From Stomoxys calcitrans (lineage: Eukaryota > Arthropoda > Insecta > Diptera > Muscidae): a stretch of 64,000 nt of DNA. The position numbers and the translations under genes are program-made. The notes beneath the pieces were generated by a model. That model was not told the origin of the DNA. It searched no databases and saw only the letters and a list, made by a program, of their open reading frames with translations. Location: contig NC_081554.1 in assembly GCF_963082655.1 (NCBI RefSeq), forward strand, positions 44,450,291-44,514,290. Direction: 5' to 3'. Of this stretch, positions 9,332-20,188 are shown piece by piece. Within the stretch, counting starts at the first letter, position 1, and each line of letters opens with the position of its first letter.

Positions 9332-10646
9332 TAAAGGGTGATTTTTTTAGAGCTATAGGAAATTAAAAAAAGAGAAACAAACAAAAATTTTAAATTTTAG
9401 TGATATCGCCCTAACAGGCAAAAAAACTTGAAAAATGAAAAATTCGGTAGAGCCCGCCCAGGATTTTAACCTGGGCACACGGAACAACAGCGAGAGCCAT
9501 TGCCGTTGTCTTAGCGTTCGAAGCCATCAATACAACTTCCAACAGATGAACAAAATCACGTGTAGTACGGAAGAAGTGTAATTTGTCACAGAAAGAATGT
9601 CTGTCATTACACAAACGTACATGCATTGGGAAAAGTACAGCTAAAAGACAGGGTTGTCGAGCTTGGCTAATGCGGTAATTGTATCATAGATGCGTTTTCG
9701 CTATTAATACGATTCAAATACAACATACCAACGCACGGCCCTTGAAGCCATCACTCCTAATATGGTTGAAAAGTCTTCTAACCAAAGACGAAACGCGTCC
9801 CATAGTGGTTGGTGTGTGTTGCTATCTTTGGCTTTCCTTTTCCATTTGCATCTCCGATCATTGAGCTCGTCTCGAAAGAGAAACAGACAAAATTTGTAAA
9901 ATTTTATTATCTCGCTCTAAAATTTTATTATCTCGCAAAAAAAACTTGAAAAATGAAAAAAAAACCAAAAAATTCAGAAAAATTTATGAAATCTTTATTG
10001 TCTTAATAAGTGGTTTGACTGCATAGACATGAGCTTAAACATAGCTCCACAAAATAGTCCAAAGGCGTTAAATTGCATGATCTAGGCGGCCTATTAACCG
10101 GTCCCGAACGTGAAATAATATGTTCACTGAACTCACCTCTCAATAAGTCCATTGTTGCGCTTGCTGTGTGGCACCGTCTTGTTGAAACCACATGCCATGC
10201 TAGTCAAGCTCTTGCATTTTGGGCAAGAAAAGTTGGACATCATCTTACGGTAGCGCTCACCATTCACAGTTACGTTACGATTCGCATCATCTTTGAAGAA
10301 GTACGGTCCAATGATGCCACCAGCCCATAAACCGCACCAAACTATGACTGACTGATCTTCTGATCTTCACTTCAAAATCGACAATTCTGCTTATTTACGT
10401 ACCCATTGAGCTAAAAATGAGCTTCGTCGCTCAATGGAAGAAGCACACGATGAAATTTCTTAATAGAGCACGCATTTTGATAATAAAATTTAATAATTTG
10501 CAAGCGTTGTTCGTTTGTAAGACGATTCATGGTTAAATTATAGACCAAACTGAAGATGTTTGACAGTGAAATAAAACTCGAAACGTGCGTAAGCTGTTTG
10601 AACCAGTGTTGCCAAAAAAAGATAAAAGCTGAAAAATCACCCTTTA
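9332..10646 (-). mobile_element. Mariner-like element with both ends and TA flanks (~1.31 kb)
   Basis: The left end is AAGGGTGATTTTTTTAGAGC from 9334, and the right end is its inverted counterpart gctgaaaaatcaccctt, ending at 10644. TA dinucleotides flank both sides (9332-9333, 10645-10646). The minus strand encodes the damaged transposase at 9990-10530. Near the left end, the block agaaacaaacaaaaatttta... around 9372-9450 recurs around 9889-9960. This suggests about 510 bp was duplicated or inserted downstream of the transposase. Confidence 0.8.
9990..10530 (-). pseudogene. Mariner-like transposase, internally deleted and frameshifted
   Basis: The reading starts at the ATG at 10530-10528 with MNRLTNEQRLQIIKFYYQN, the start of a helix-turn-helix. 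It jumps after about 25 residues to the first catalytic region (SDEAHF near 10428), so roughly 120 residues are missing. An in-frame stop follows. QQDGA (second aspartate, near 10178) is followed by a frameshift. Then come MDLLRGEFSEHIISRSGPVN and TPLDYF with the third aspartate. The spacing I count between the second and third aspartates in this family is about 41 residues, as in rosa-type DD41D transposases. It is non-functional. Confidence 0.8.
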
Positions 10647-12573
10647 AATAAATATGAATAACTTCTAAAAAAGTTAAAACAAAAGTCAGCCTTGGGAGGA
10701 TAAATCATGGTGGAAGTAGAAAGCTAGTATAGTTTGAACCTTTTAAAAAAAACTTTACATACATTTCCAGCAACTTTTTGATAATACAAAAATCGTATGT
10801 TCAGCATTCGTTTATTTGATGAAATAAAACACCATTTCCATTTTTCTAATAAATTAATTATAATTTTGCTATAAAAGAGGGACTTTATTCAATTTGACTC
10901 AGTACGAAGTGAATCGATCTGATTATTAGCGGAAAATATCAAAAACAGTTGAAAATAGAAACGAAAACTATGAAAGACTATGAAGAGTATGGCGGAGAAC
11001 CATATAAAGCAACTTTAACTCGAAAGGTCAAAAGTACAGCATAGGAGCCTAAGTATTCCAACTTTTGAGGTGATGACTAAACGGTTCTTTAAAAGGTTTT
11101 CAAGGTATATTTGGGATTTTTTTTTTTTTTTGGAAATGGTGTAAAATTACTTTGGTTTCATTCGAGAATGTCTACACAGATCTGATGAGGTTTTAAAAAC
11201 TTTCAATGAACCAGCAAAAGTTGTTTTTTTTTTTTGTTCGTTTTCGTTAAGTTTACAACGCAGAGTCTCAGGTACTCACTCACGGTGCATCAGCGGAAAA
11301 CATACCAAAGATCCAAGAACGGGAAACAAGCGCAGACGAATACAAAATACCTAAGAAGAATGCACGGCATGCAATGTCACGACAAAATTATGTTCAAATG
11401 TTGACAACATTTAAATAATGTTGCCAGCAACAACAGCATAACAGCCACAACATTAAACATTATTTAAAATCATAAAAAGAGCAACAAAAAAAAAAGACGA
11501 ACTCATAAAATTTGTTTTATTATAACACACATCCAAAGTTAAGTCCATATACATACATACACTCACAGCCATGTATATAAGTACAGGCCATAATAGTTTA
11601 ACTAAAGAACAAAAAAAAAATTATAAACCACAAAGGATGAGAATAAAATGTTCTGCTTAGCCGAAGAGACTATCACGCAAATGAATTTCAAGTCAACAAG
11701 ATGGTGTTAAGCCTTGCAACATTTTCGTTCAGCCAATCACAAGCTAATCATAGACTGACCAACGACAACCATAATAGCCATATTTGAAGGCTTATAATGA
11801 AAATAAAAACTCTTTTTATTAAAAATGGCCTCAAAAGGGAAGTACGGCCAGTTTGGCCGATTTATTTCTCTGCAAAAAAACAAAAAAAAAAAACGTTTTT
11901 CAACCCCATGCTGGTGTAAACAACATGCACCTTACACTAATGACCAAATGACACGATATGTCTTACACTTGCAATGAAAATGTAGTTGCTAGTCCCATGT
12001 GTCCCCATGCTTCCCCATCCGTCCATGGCAGCGTATGTTCATATGTACCTGAGGTACCTCTGATGAGGATGTCGAGTGTTGAGTGTGTGACAGTGAGTTG
12101 AGGTTTATTGAAAACATGGACGGCACACAAAAAGCATCCCAACTCTTTTTTTTTTTTTTTTGTCTACCTTTCTTTCATAATTTGTTGTTGCTGATGTCGC
12201 GTCGTTTTTATGACAAAACAAGCACAACAACAGAAAAAATATGAAGCATGTTTGTAGCCAACCATAAGAATGCTAACAAAGTTAGCAAATTCTGTTGATC
12301 AACCATGCACCAGCCAACCAAGCAACAGGCGGCAGCAGATATTTGCTATGGTTGTCATATTTTGGCTGCTCTTGATGTCGTCTTAGTATGGCAAAAAAAA
12401 ACCCCTTCTTTGAAAGGGATGCCAAGTAAATCAGCAACTAGAACACACTTTTTTCAAATAGCACTTGGTACGGATTATAATATCGAGATTGTAAGAGAGA
12501 AACAGAAAGGGAATGGGTCTGGTCAGATCTGGGAAAAGAATTAAGCGTTTTAGCTTCAACTTTATCAATGTAT
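10647..12573. other. AT-rich unique stretch, no gene seen
   Basis: Almost 2 kb with poly-T and poly-A tracts (11119-11132, 11224-11236, 12148-12162) and small CAACAACAGCA-type runs. I recognise no repeat family and no coding signal. It could be intronic or intergenic. Confidence 0.5.
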
Positions 12574-12755
12574 AGCTCAATTATAAGGACCTCATTTTCA
12601 TTGCCGAGTCTGAACGGCGTGCGGCTTAGCGACATTTCTTGGTAGAGTAGTTTAAAATGTTTGAATACTCCAAAGTCCGCTAGCATTAATGGGGGATAAT
12701 CACCGCTTTTTTCGATGTTATCGCTGGGATTCACACCCATTCGATTAGCGTCACT
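12574..12755 (-). mobile_element. SINE-1 fragment, diverged
   Basis: The blocks gccgagtctgaacggcgtgc and ggggataatcaccgct and a decayed B-box-like region are present. Both the tail and the full head are lost. Confidence 0.65.
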
Positions 12756-12760
12756 TGGGC

Positions 12761-12922
12761 GCCCCGGTAGCCGAGTTGGTAGCGTGCTTGGATTACCAGT
12801 GCAGGGGTCGTGGGTTTGATTCCCGCCAGAAGCCTTGATCGGTCGCTACTGTGGTATCACAATGGACTTATAATTGTCTAAGTGAATCTGTGATGGATTG
12901 CCACTCTTACCTAATCCACACA
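12761..12922 (+). mobile_element. SINE-2 copy a (tRNA-like, ~160 bp)
   Basis: The head is gccccggtagccgagttggt with an A-box-like tagccgagttggtagcgtg. A B-box-like GGTTTGATTCC follows near 12814. The body (cggtcgctactgtggtatca) ends in ctcttacctaatcc. It abuts the SINE-1 fragment directly. Other copies lie at 19799-20188, 26821-26965 and 37901-38066. Confidence 0.8.
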
Positions 12923-13388
12923 TCAATGGTCAAAATTGGCAATGCGGCCGATTATAAAAAAAGTTGGTCTACAATGAAAGATATTTTGGAGTAGTATAAG
13001 AATCTGATGTTAGAACTCGGGGCTAAGTTCCCGAAAGCCACACAAATTCCAAAACACTCAAAAACAGATAAGGACAACATGAGACTCAAATGGCAGGAGA
13101 AAGAAGATTACATCCGGTTTTGACCGTGGAACCAGTCACATTATTTTTAGAAAGTCTATTAACTTGAGAATGTTACCATTCGGTTGTTTAGATAATTCCT
13201 CAAAGAAATAACCTAAGATGAAACTTCTTCCTTCCAACGCAGAATAGGCCGATGTTGTAATGTTCCCTCTCACCATCCTCACAGCTTCTCCGGACTTCAT
13301 GACTTGCAAATTTAGTTTATCAGCAGGTTTTCGAATCATACAGTGAGCCGTCATGACGCACACAGAGAATGACCTCTCCAAAGCTTCA

Positions 13389-13460
13389 GACTTCTACAAA
13401 GCTGTAGACCTCTACAAAGCTGTAGACCTCTGCAAAATTGCAGACATTTCCATAGCTCTT
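13389..13460. repeat. 18-bp tandem repeat, 3-4 units
   Basis: Units gacYtctacaaagctgta begin at 13389, 13407 and 13425, with a weaker fourth at 13443. Confidence 0.75.
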
Positions 13461-13483
13461 CAAGTTTAGATTGGAACATTATA

Positions 13484-13585
13484 TTATTGTTGTAGCAGTG
13501 TGTTATACACTGAGGCGGCAGCCCTAGCCTATGAAAAACTCCCTCGGGCCAATCCGGTACGTACAACCGACTGCCATCTTGTGTT
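13484..13585 (-). mobile_element. SINE-3 copy a (~100 bp, CAA-type tail)
   Basis: On the minus strand it runs from an atggcagtcggttgtacgta head to a tail of short CAA-type repeats (ttgttgtagcag on +). The same sequence recurs at 50040-50142. It lies inside LINE-C. Confidence 0.65.
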
Positions 13586-13989
13586 CACAGGCCCTAATTT
13601 TTGATCATCTGTCATCCGTTGCTCTTTGGACTTTATCTAGAAGAATTAGCATACATATCGCTGGAAGTATACTCTCAAACTTCAGTTCTTCCTGGAGTTT
13701 GTAAGGTAATGCCTAGCCTCGCAAGCTCATATGCTCTTCAGTTCACTCGGATATTTGTAGGCTGTTACCCAATATAGATGAATTTTAGACTATGCAGCGA
13801 TCTCGCTGAGAGATCCTCGTTAGTCAAGAGAGGGCTTTTGAATTCAGTAATACGTTCCACAGAGATTTATTATCTGTCTGGCTGTCTGAGGAACTATTTA
13901 TACCAACCGTTGTTGCTTCATTATATTTAGCTCATTCAACTACTTCTTTAATGGCAAGAATCTCCGCTTGATGCACACAACAGCCATAG

Positions 13990-14890
13990 TGTATGCTTGC
14001 CGATATAGGTTAGGTTAGGTTGAAAAAAAGGATGCAGATATTAATCTGGCCCATGTAACTATGGACATACACCTAAGCCAGTAATCGGCTTGTGCGCTCT
14101 AAATACAAAACAAGTAACCTCGAAACTGAAATTTTAAGTCAGGAATTCCGTACTACTTGCAAAATCCAACTTTTCCATGCCTAAGTTGATTTATGTCTGA
14201 TATAGTGTCCCCACCAATGTGCCGGTATCTGTTAGACGCGAAAACCGGGCAATGACGAAGGAAATGCTCCAACGTCTCCTCATCTTCCCCGCATGCCCTA
14301 CACTTACTATCACTTGCCGCATCGATTTTCCATAAGTGAGCTCGTAGTCCTATGTGTCCCGTCATAATACCAATAGCTATATAGACCTCCTTCTTAATTC
14401 CTTTCAGTAATAGCCTTGTTTTCTCACGATCTGGGTCACCCCATAGGATTTTTGCCATTCTACCGATCGTATCGCTGCTCCACAGGGTTGAATGAGCATT
14501 CGTCGCCCACTCGGCTTCGGTTTAACCAAGTTTATTGACGGCAGTCCTCAGGCCTTCATCGCCAAACAGTCTGCTTGCCCATTGCCCCTTACTCCGTTAT
14601 GGCCCAGCACCCAAACGATGCGGATTTTTGCCATCCTCAGAGAAGGCATTAATCTTCTTCTTACACTGCTAGACTGTTCTTGACCTTACCGTCCTAGTTG
14701 TTATTGCCCTGATGGCAATTTTACTCTCCGTAAAAATGTTCACACTCGACGTCCTCGCGTTAGTACCACACCACCTCACGTATTCCGTGATCGCCCGAAT
14801 CTCCGCCTGCAGGACCGTATTATAGTCAAGCAGTCTAAAACTGATTTCAGGCCCTTGGTTCTCAATGTAGACGCCCATGCCCATGGGCGT
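13990..14890 (-). mobile_element. LINE-A fragment: RNase H, C-terminal knuckle, 3' tail
   Basis: Minus-strand order: RNase H from about 14885 (MGMGVYIENQGPEISF ... LQAEIRAITEYVRW ... VNIFTESKIAIRAITTRT), then KILWGDPDREKTRLLLKG at 14450-14400, then a knuckle region CRACGEDEETLEHFLRHCP near 14300-14240. The 3' non-coding end near 14005 finishes in TAACC-type repeats (ttaggttaggtt on +). The 140-residue frame here is fused upstream to LINE-D. Other copies lie at 27630-29345, 36490-37650, 38090-38700, 40840-41010, 41308-41480 and 47160-47570. Confidence 0.8.
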
Positions 14891-14894
14891 CTGG

Positions 14895-15680
14895 GAAAGT
14901 ATGTAGTGTTTATTGACATTTGTCTTAAATCTCTGGATGTCATAGCGAGTGGGAAAAACATTAGCCGGAAGTCCATTCCACATACGAACGGTTGGGGCGA
15001 AATCAGAATTCTCACTATAATGCATTGTCCACTCCGCTCTGAGATTACTGTCATCCGCAAATGAGTAGATCGGATTCAATGTCTGACTCAACAGACCGTT
15101 GATGAAAATAAGAAACAGAATAGGAGAAAGGACAGAGCCCTGGGGTACACCTGTGGTCTATTTATGCTCATTGGCTGAGAGCCCATCTATTGGGTTGCCC
15201 AAAAAGTAATTGCGGATTTCTCATATAGTCGGCGTTGACAAATTTTTTCGCAGCTTGTGACTCTGTAATTGCATTCGTTCTTCTGTCAGTTATCAGCTGT
15301 TACTTTTAGCTTGCTTTAGAAAAAAAGTGTAAAAAAAGTATATTTGATTAAAGTTCATTCTAAGTTTTATTAAAAATGCATTTACTTTCTTTTAAAAAAT
15401 CCGCAATTACTTTTCGGGCAACCCAATATGACGACTCATATAGTGCGATATGTGAGAAAGCTCGAAAAGAATCGAACGAAGCTATTACCCACACCAAATG
15501 CGACAAGCTTTCATAGTAGTGCACCGTGACAGGCGCTATCAAATGCCTTGATGATATCTAGAATCACATCTCACACATCACATCAACGTTCCGACAGAAG
15601 TGCCATGAGTTCATCCGTAGAGAGATTTCTGCGGAACCCATACTGTTGGTCGCCAAAAAGGTCTATATTTGGATAATATC
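14895..15680 (-). mobile_element. LINE-D fragment (CR1/jockey-like RT), split by a MITE
   Basis: Read on the minus strand: an RT palm block FGDQQYGFRRNLSTDELM (about 15655-15605), then the MITE (15190-15426), then GVPQGSVLSPILFLIFINGL and FADDSNL (about 15155-15050). An internal deletion leads to the RT C-terminus WNGLPANVFPTRYDIQRFK. The order matches a CR1/L2/jockey-type reverse transcriptase, and the parallel copy at 43160-44480 shows the missing parts. The clade is not certain. Confidence 0.75.
15190..15426 (-). mobile_element. Mariner-derived MITE copy 2 (237 bp)
   Basis: Both inverted ends are intact, with TA at 15188-15189 and 15427-15428. The related LINE-D at 44340-44400 has the uninterrupted sequence cccatctataacgaat at the corresponding place, giving a paralogous empty site. 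Confidence 0.9.
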
Positions 15681-15684
15681 TTAA

Positions 15685-16185
15685 TAAAGCTAGCCGCTTG
15701 AAATTTTTGCCCATCAATACTTCTTATTGATGTAGGTCGTAGGAGATTGCAAATAGACCATATCGATGCTGATTTTTGTCCGATGTGCCTAAAATTGTGT
15801 GTGCCTAAAAGTGACTTTCAGCAACTGTTCTAAGTATGGTTCAAATCGGTCTATAACCTGATATGGTTATAAACCGATCTCCTGATTTGACTTCTTGAGC
15901 CCATGGAAGCCACAATTTTTGTCCAATGTGGCTAAAATTTTGCACGAGGTGTTCTGCTATAACTTCCAGAAACTGTTCCTAGTTCGGTTCAATTTGGTGA
16001 TACAGTTTCCATATGAGCCGATCTCTCGATTATCATTGTTCGATTCCTAGAAGCTTTAATTTTTGCCTGGTTTAGCAGAAATTTGGCACGTAGAGTAAAT
16101 TACGCAAAATTTATTTTATCAAAATTGTTAGCAAAGTCTATGGTGGTGGGTTCCCAATATTCGGCCCGTTTTGACTTGTTTTAGT
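15685..16185 (-). mobile_element. DINE-1-like repeat, short copy
   Basis: Two internal units (near 15850 and 16005) and the terminus at 16138-16180 (ggtggtgggttcccaatatt, then a partly decayed GC palindrome). The left end joins LINE-D at about 15685. Confidence 0.7.
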
Positions 16186-16254
16186 TTGAGATGCTTAGTT
16201 CAAAAAATTAGAAAAAAATGTAATTAGACGGTCAGCTGCATCTTTAACTGTCTG

Positions 16255-16800
16255 CGCTCTTTTATTTTGATCTTTAAAATCTTTTCGTGATTTTTTTAAC
16301 ATATTATAACTGGAGATCATGTTCAATGATTTCTATTCAAAAAAAATTTGGCATGTGTGTGCTTTTACGAGTATTCAAAACATTTTGACTGGCCTGGTGG
16401 ATCGCGATTTCTGATAAGCCATATATCTTCATGAACGACTTTGTCATATTGATTAAGATGCCCTACACACCCAACAACTATTAAGCACGGAGTAGAGCAG
16501 GCTCCTGTTTTGAAACCGGGCTCTTAGTGCAGTAAAAGAGAAGAAAGGGGCCCTTAGTGCAGTAAAAGAGAAGAAAGGTGTTGATGAAAATACATGGCGT
16601 ATCAGAAATCGCGATCCACCATGCCAGTCAAAGTGTTATGAATAACAGCACACACATGGCTAACTTTTATAAGTTCTTTGCCATGCTATTCTTTGAATAA
16701 AAAGCATTGAACATGATCTCGAGCTAGAATATGTTCGAAAAATCATGATAGCATCTTTATTTTAAGATTTTGGTTCTTTGGCGTAGTTTTCATAGCAAAA
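16255..16800. mobile_element. Foldback element with ~180-bp imperfect inverted arms
   Basis: The left arm (about 16255-16437) and right arm (about 16578-16790) are reverse complements with indels. The inner part is very strong: ggtggatcgcgatttctgat at 16398-16417 matches 16595-16614 inverted. agatcatgttcaatg at 16315-16329 matches 16710-16724 inverted. The central 140 bp carries a 30-bp tandem duplication (cttagtgcagtaaaagagaa at 16523 and 16553). Sequence like the right end recurs at 39890-40020. No coding capacity is seen; a MITE or foldback class is inferred. Confidence 0.75.
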
Positions 16801-16859
16801 ATCCTATAAATAATAAAATCTTAAATTTTCGGCCAATTTTTTAATATTCCTGAAATCTT

Positions 16860-17494
16860 GTTTTAATATTGTAAGTACATTAAAATCAGAAAAATCTGAG
16901 CAACATATTTTTTCAATAGTAGGGAATTCTGAGTTAAATACGAATACTAACATACAATATATCAGCTACACAAACGGATTTCATGTGAAACATTTTTATG
17001 CCTTTGCCAAAGGAAACCAACGTTTGTTGATCAAAACAATGCAAAGGAATATTACTTTCATAACAAAGTAAGATGAAGGTGTGAAAAGTGACATATTTAA
17101 TAATACATGTCTACAGTTTTATTGGAAAAGATCATGTTTCACTCGTTTAGAGAGTTTTTTTAGGGAATAAACGCCTTAACTCACATTTCATAAACTAAAT
17201 ACCAAAAAAAAGGAAAGAAAAAAGAAAGAAGACAGGAGCCATTTTTAAGAATAACAGGCACAACACACAAGAAAACAGGATATATGTATGCTTTCATGAT
17301 TGTATTATGCAAAGACAGCATTTCAAAATACATTCTCATAATGTATATGGATGAGTAAATAAAAATCGGATGCCACTTTTATGAAACTATAAACGTGGCT
17401 TATGTCGTTTATAAACAATCCAAGTAAATGTCACAATACTAAAATTTATTTCACAATACTATCCATTTGATCCATTTAATATCATAGAGTTTGG
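16860..17494. other. AT-rich unique stretch
   Basis: No repeat family or coding motif recognised. Confidence 0.45.
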
Positions 17495-17830
17495 AGAACT
17501 TTTTAGTGAACAAACAAACCAAGCACTTCATCGACTGTTTTCATAAGTACCCATGCCTCGAAACCATATAACAACGAGAGTAGTATCAATGTCTTGTATA
17601 GTGCAATATTCGTCTGTCGAGAGGTGGCCTTGTTTCTAAACTGCTTGTTTAATCCAAAGTAGCAACTGTTTGCCAGTATTGTTCTTCGTTTTATATCAAA
17701 TCTGGTGTCATTCGTTTCAGTAACGGCGGTGCCGAGGAAGATTAAGTTGCTCACTATCTCAAAGTTGTGGTTTCCAACTTTCTCCATTTTCTTTGTCTGA
17801 TCGCTTGTAGAGAGCGTTTTGGGGAGTTGT
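17495..17830 (-). mobile_element. RTE-type LINE fragment (RT C-terminal part)
   Basis: An uninterrupted minus frame at 17503-17787 reads FLGTAVTETNDTRFDIKRRT, NSCYFGLNKQFRN and IALYKTLILLSLLYGFEAW. This is the characteristic C-terminal RT pattern of RTE-clade elements (…IKRR…ANRCYYGL…LYKTLI…LLYG.EAW). The catalytic palm is not included. Confidence 0.75.
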
Positions 17831-19795
17831 TACTGTCCATTTTGTCTTGTCTTTGTCTTATCCCATCTACTGCCAGACGCATTTTCAACGATTCTCTTTC
17901 GTCAAATAAACCTTCAGTATCGTGTGGTCCCTGGTCCCAATCGGGACATACATCTTGCACGTCGACCTTAATGCTTGTACTGTAGGAGTTGTGGCGGCTG
18001 CGTCTGGCGGAACGTAATTGAGCCCGAACTACTCCCTGTGTGCCGGGGGAGTTCAATTTCTTCAGGTGCAATGGGAGGCGGTCGTTCTACAAGGACTATA
18101 TTCACCCGGTAGCTATTTACCGCATCTGCTACTGTGTCTGCATAAATGTTGTCTAGACCCGCTTGATATACCCCTTGATCTAGAGGTTCTCCCTTGTAGC
18201 ACTGAACCTTACACTCATGATCACAAGATGATGATTTGCATGATATCTGCGATAACAGCCCAAATGAACTGAGGAGACAGCCCATCGCTATTCGGAGGGC
18301 GACATTCTAACAGATCTGAATATTATTCCAATGCGTGTCACAGAGCGCTTTATAACTTACCACAGACTGACCAATTGCTTTGTACTTTTGCTTTGTCTGC
18401 ACCTCAAGTGCTGCCGGCAAGTGACTTGAGGACCTTGTTTCTACTTTTGACTCTATCGCAAATTACTGTGGCATGTGGGGAGAATGTGTAAGAGCTGTCA
18501 AATGGAACGCCAAGTATTTTGGGACACTTGATGGTCGGAATCATTTCTCCATCGATCATCACAGTCAGCTCGGCATTCACCTCACGCGGATTTGTAGTGA
18601 ACAACAAGATTTGGTGGCAGATATCTTCAGATTTCTTGCAGCGAAATAAGCGGCAAGTTCGTTGAGAAAGACGTTCAACCTATCGCAGATGTCAACAATG
18701 GGTGGGGGGACTGATGCCATGATCGTATAATCGTCCGCATATGATACGATCTCTATGCCGTCTGGAGGGTGTGGAATGGAGGATAGGTAGAGGTTAAACA
18801 GTGCCAGAGATATCACCCCGCTTTGGGGTGATATCCCGCCATGTTTCACTCCACGGTGCTTCGACTTCTTATACCTAAATTCCACAAATGACTGGCGACC
18901 ACACAGATAATTCGCGATCTGGCTGGAGGGACGTGATGGCGATGGCATGGCATGCCTTCAATATGTCCAGTGCCACGAGGACCATCCTATCACTTGTCTT
19001 GGGCTGATTGAAGCCACGGTAAATCTGTGCGGTGATGTTAGGCAAAGTTGTGCTATGCTGTCTTCCATGCCGATGCTCGGCGAATAGAAATTCTCTAACG
19101 AGGCTCGGGAGGAGTATTCCCTCAGGCGTCTTTGCTACTTCGTGAGATAAGAGAGATCGGTATGTACGACTCTTCCTTACTAGAATTCTCTCCAGGCTAC
19201 AGTAGCGAGATCACTCTGCCCATCTTCCAAACATCGGGTGATTCCACCTTACAAGTATATGCAGTATATGCAGATAGGACCATCCTATCACTTGGCTTGG
19301 GCTGATTGAAGCCACGGTAAATCTGTGCGGTGATGTTATGCAAAATTTTGCTATGCTGTCTTCGGAATCCATGCTGCTGCTCGCCGAATAGAAATTCTCT
19401 AACGAGGCCCGGGAGGAGTATTCCCTTAGGCATCTTGGCTACTTCGTCAGAGAAGAGAGATCGGTATGTACGACTCTCCCTTACTAGGCTTCTCTCCAGG
19501 CTACAGTAGCCGGATCACTCTGCCCATCTTCCAGACATCGGGTGATTCCACCTTCCAAGTATATGCAGATCGTTGCTTTTTGATGTAGTAACCCTAATAA
19601 GAAGGAGCCGCGTACCACATTTGTGCATATGCTAGTAAGGCTATAAACTTCCGTGTTGTCTATTGGGGACCCTGCATATTTGGTATTATTCTCGCCAGTT
19701 TTTGTACGGTGCCTAGTTATTTGTCCATAACCGATGGACTTGGGCCTATGTGTAAATCTGTGTATACATCTGTTTGTCCGTCGCACTTTTACAAT
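17830..19795 (-). mobile_element. LINE-F fragment (jockey-like RT to C-terminus), ~2 kb
   Basis: The minus strand is collinear. Fingers: ESPDVWKMGRVI ... MPKGILLPGLVREFLFGEQQ ... RGFNQPKPSDRMVL, in two tandem versions (19570-18978). Palm: GVISLALFNLYLSSIP and IEIVSYADDYTIMAS (about 18835-18705), with the YADD motif intact. Thumb: IKCPKILGVPFDSSYTFSPH (about 18535-18475). C-terminus: RPPPIAPEEIELP and DVCPDWDQGPHDTEGLF (18085-17900). Stops and frameshifts separate the blocks. Jockey-superfamily placement rests on these motifs. Confidence 0.8.
18978..19570. repeat. ~298-bp direct tandem duplication inside LINE-F
   Basis: The segment starting aggaccatcctatcacttg at 18978 recurs at 19276. The copies differ at scattered positions (for example tcttccatgccgatg against tcttcggaatccatg), so the duplication is not recent. 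The unit encodes the RT fingers, so the finger region is present twice. Confidence 0.85.
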
Positions 19796-19798
19796 TTG

Positions 19799-20188
19799 GA
19801 TTAGGTAGGAGTGGCAGTCTATTTTCTAAACAGACTTGCTTTGCCAATGTTAGTACATGGTGATATATTGGGTTGCCCAAAAAGTAATTGCGGATTTTTA
19901 AAAAGAAAGTAAATGCATTTTTAATAAAACTTAGAATGAACTTTAATCAAATATACTTTTTTTTACTTTTTTTTAAAGTAAGCTTAAAGTAACAGCTGAC
20001 AACTGACAGAAGAAAGAATGCAATTACAGAGTCACAAGCTGTGAAAAAATTTGTCAACGCCAACTATATGAAAAATCCGCAATTACTTTTTGGGCAACCC
20101 ATTAGTAGCAATAGAATAGTGGGAATCGCACCCACGATCCCCACACTGGTAATACGAGTATGCTACCAACTTTCTACTGCGGCAACCT
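19799..20188 (-). mobile_element. SINE-2 copy b, split by a MITE
   Basis: The 3' part is at 19799-19867 (ggattaggtaggagtggcag) and the head at 20102-20188 (tgggaatcgcacccacgatc, with the B-box-like region and gctaccaact), on either side of a MITE. Joining them gives one minus-strand SINE-2. Confidence 0.75.
19868..20101 (+). mobile_element. Mariner-derived MITE copy 3 (~234 bp)
   Basis: The left TIR is perfect to the family and is preceded by TA at 19866-19867. The right end ...ttttgggcaaccca is followed by tta rather than a clean TA. Confidence 0.88.

Larger units (their letters stand above)
13150..13990 (-). mobile_element. LINE-C fragment: RNase H and C-terminal knuckle region
   Basis: The minus strand from about 13975 reads CVHQAEILAIKEVVE, a stop, AKYNEATTVGINSSSDSQ, an RNase H block of R1/I-type elements. 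Further on, at 13345-13200, it reads TAHCMIRKPADKLNLQV and then, after a frameshift, RSCEDGEREHYN, matching the C-terminal zinc-knuckle region of such LINEs. A short SINE interrupts it at 13484-13585. It is distinct in sequence from LINE-A and LINE-B. Confidence 0.65.

Noticed and set aside
9440..9540. Possible tRNA-like segment (ccaggattttaacctgggca)
   Set aside because: Only a weak B-box resemblance. The short palindrome explains the pattern, and no stem set supports a tRNA.
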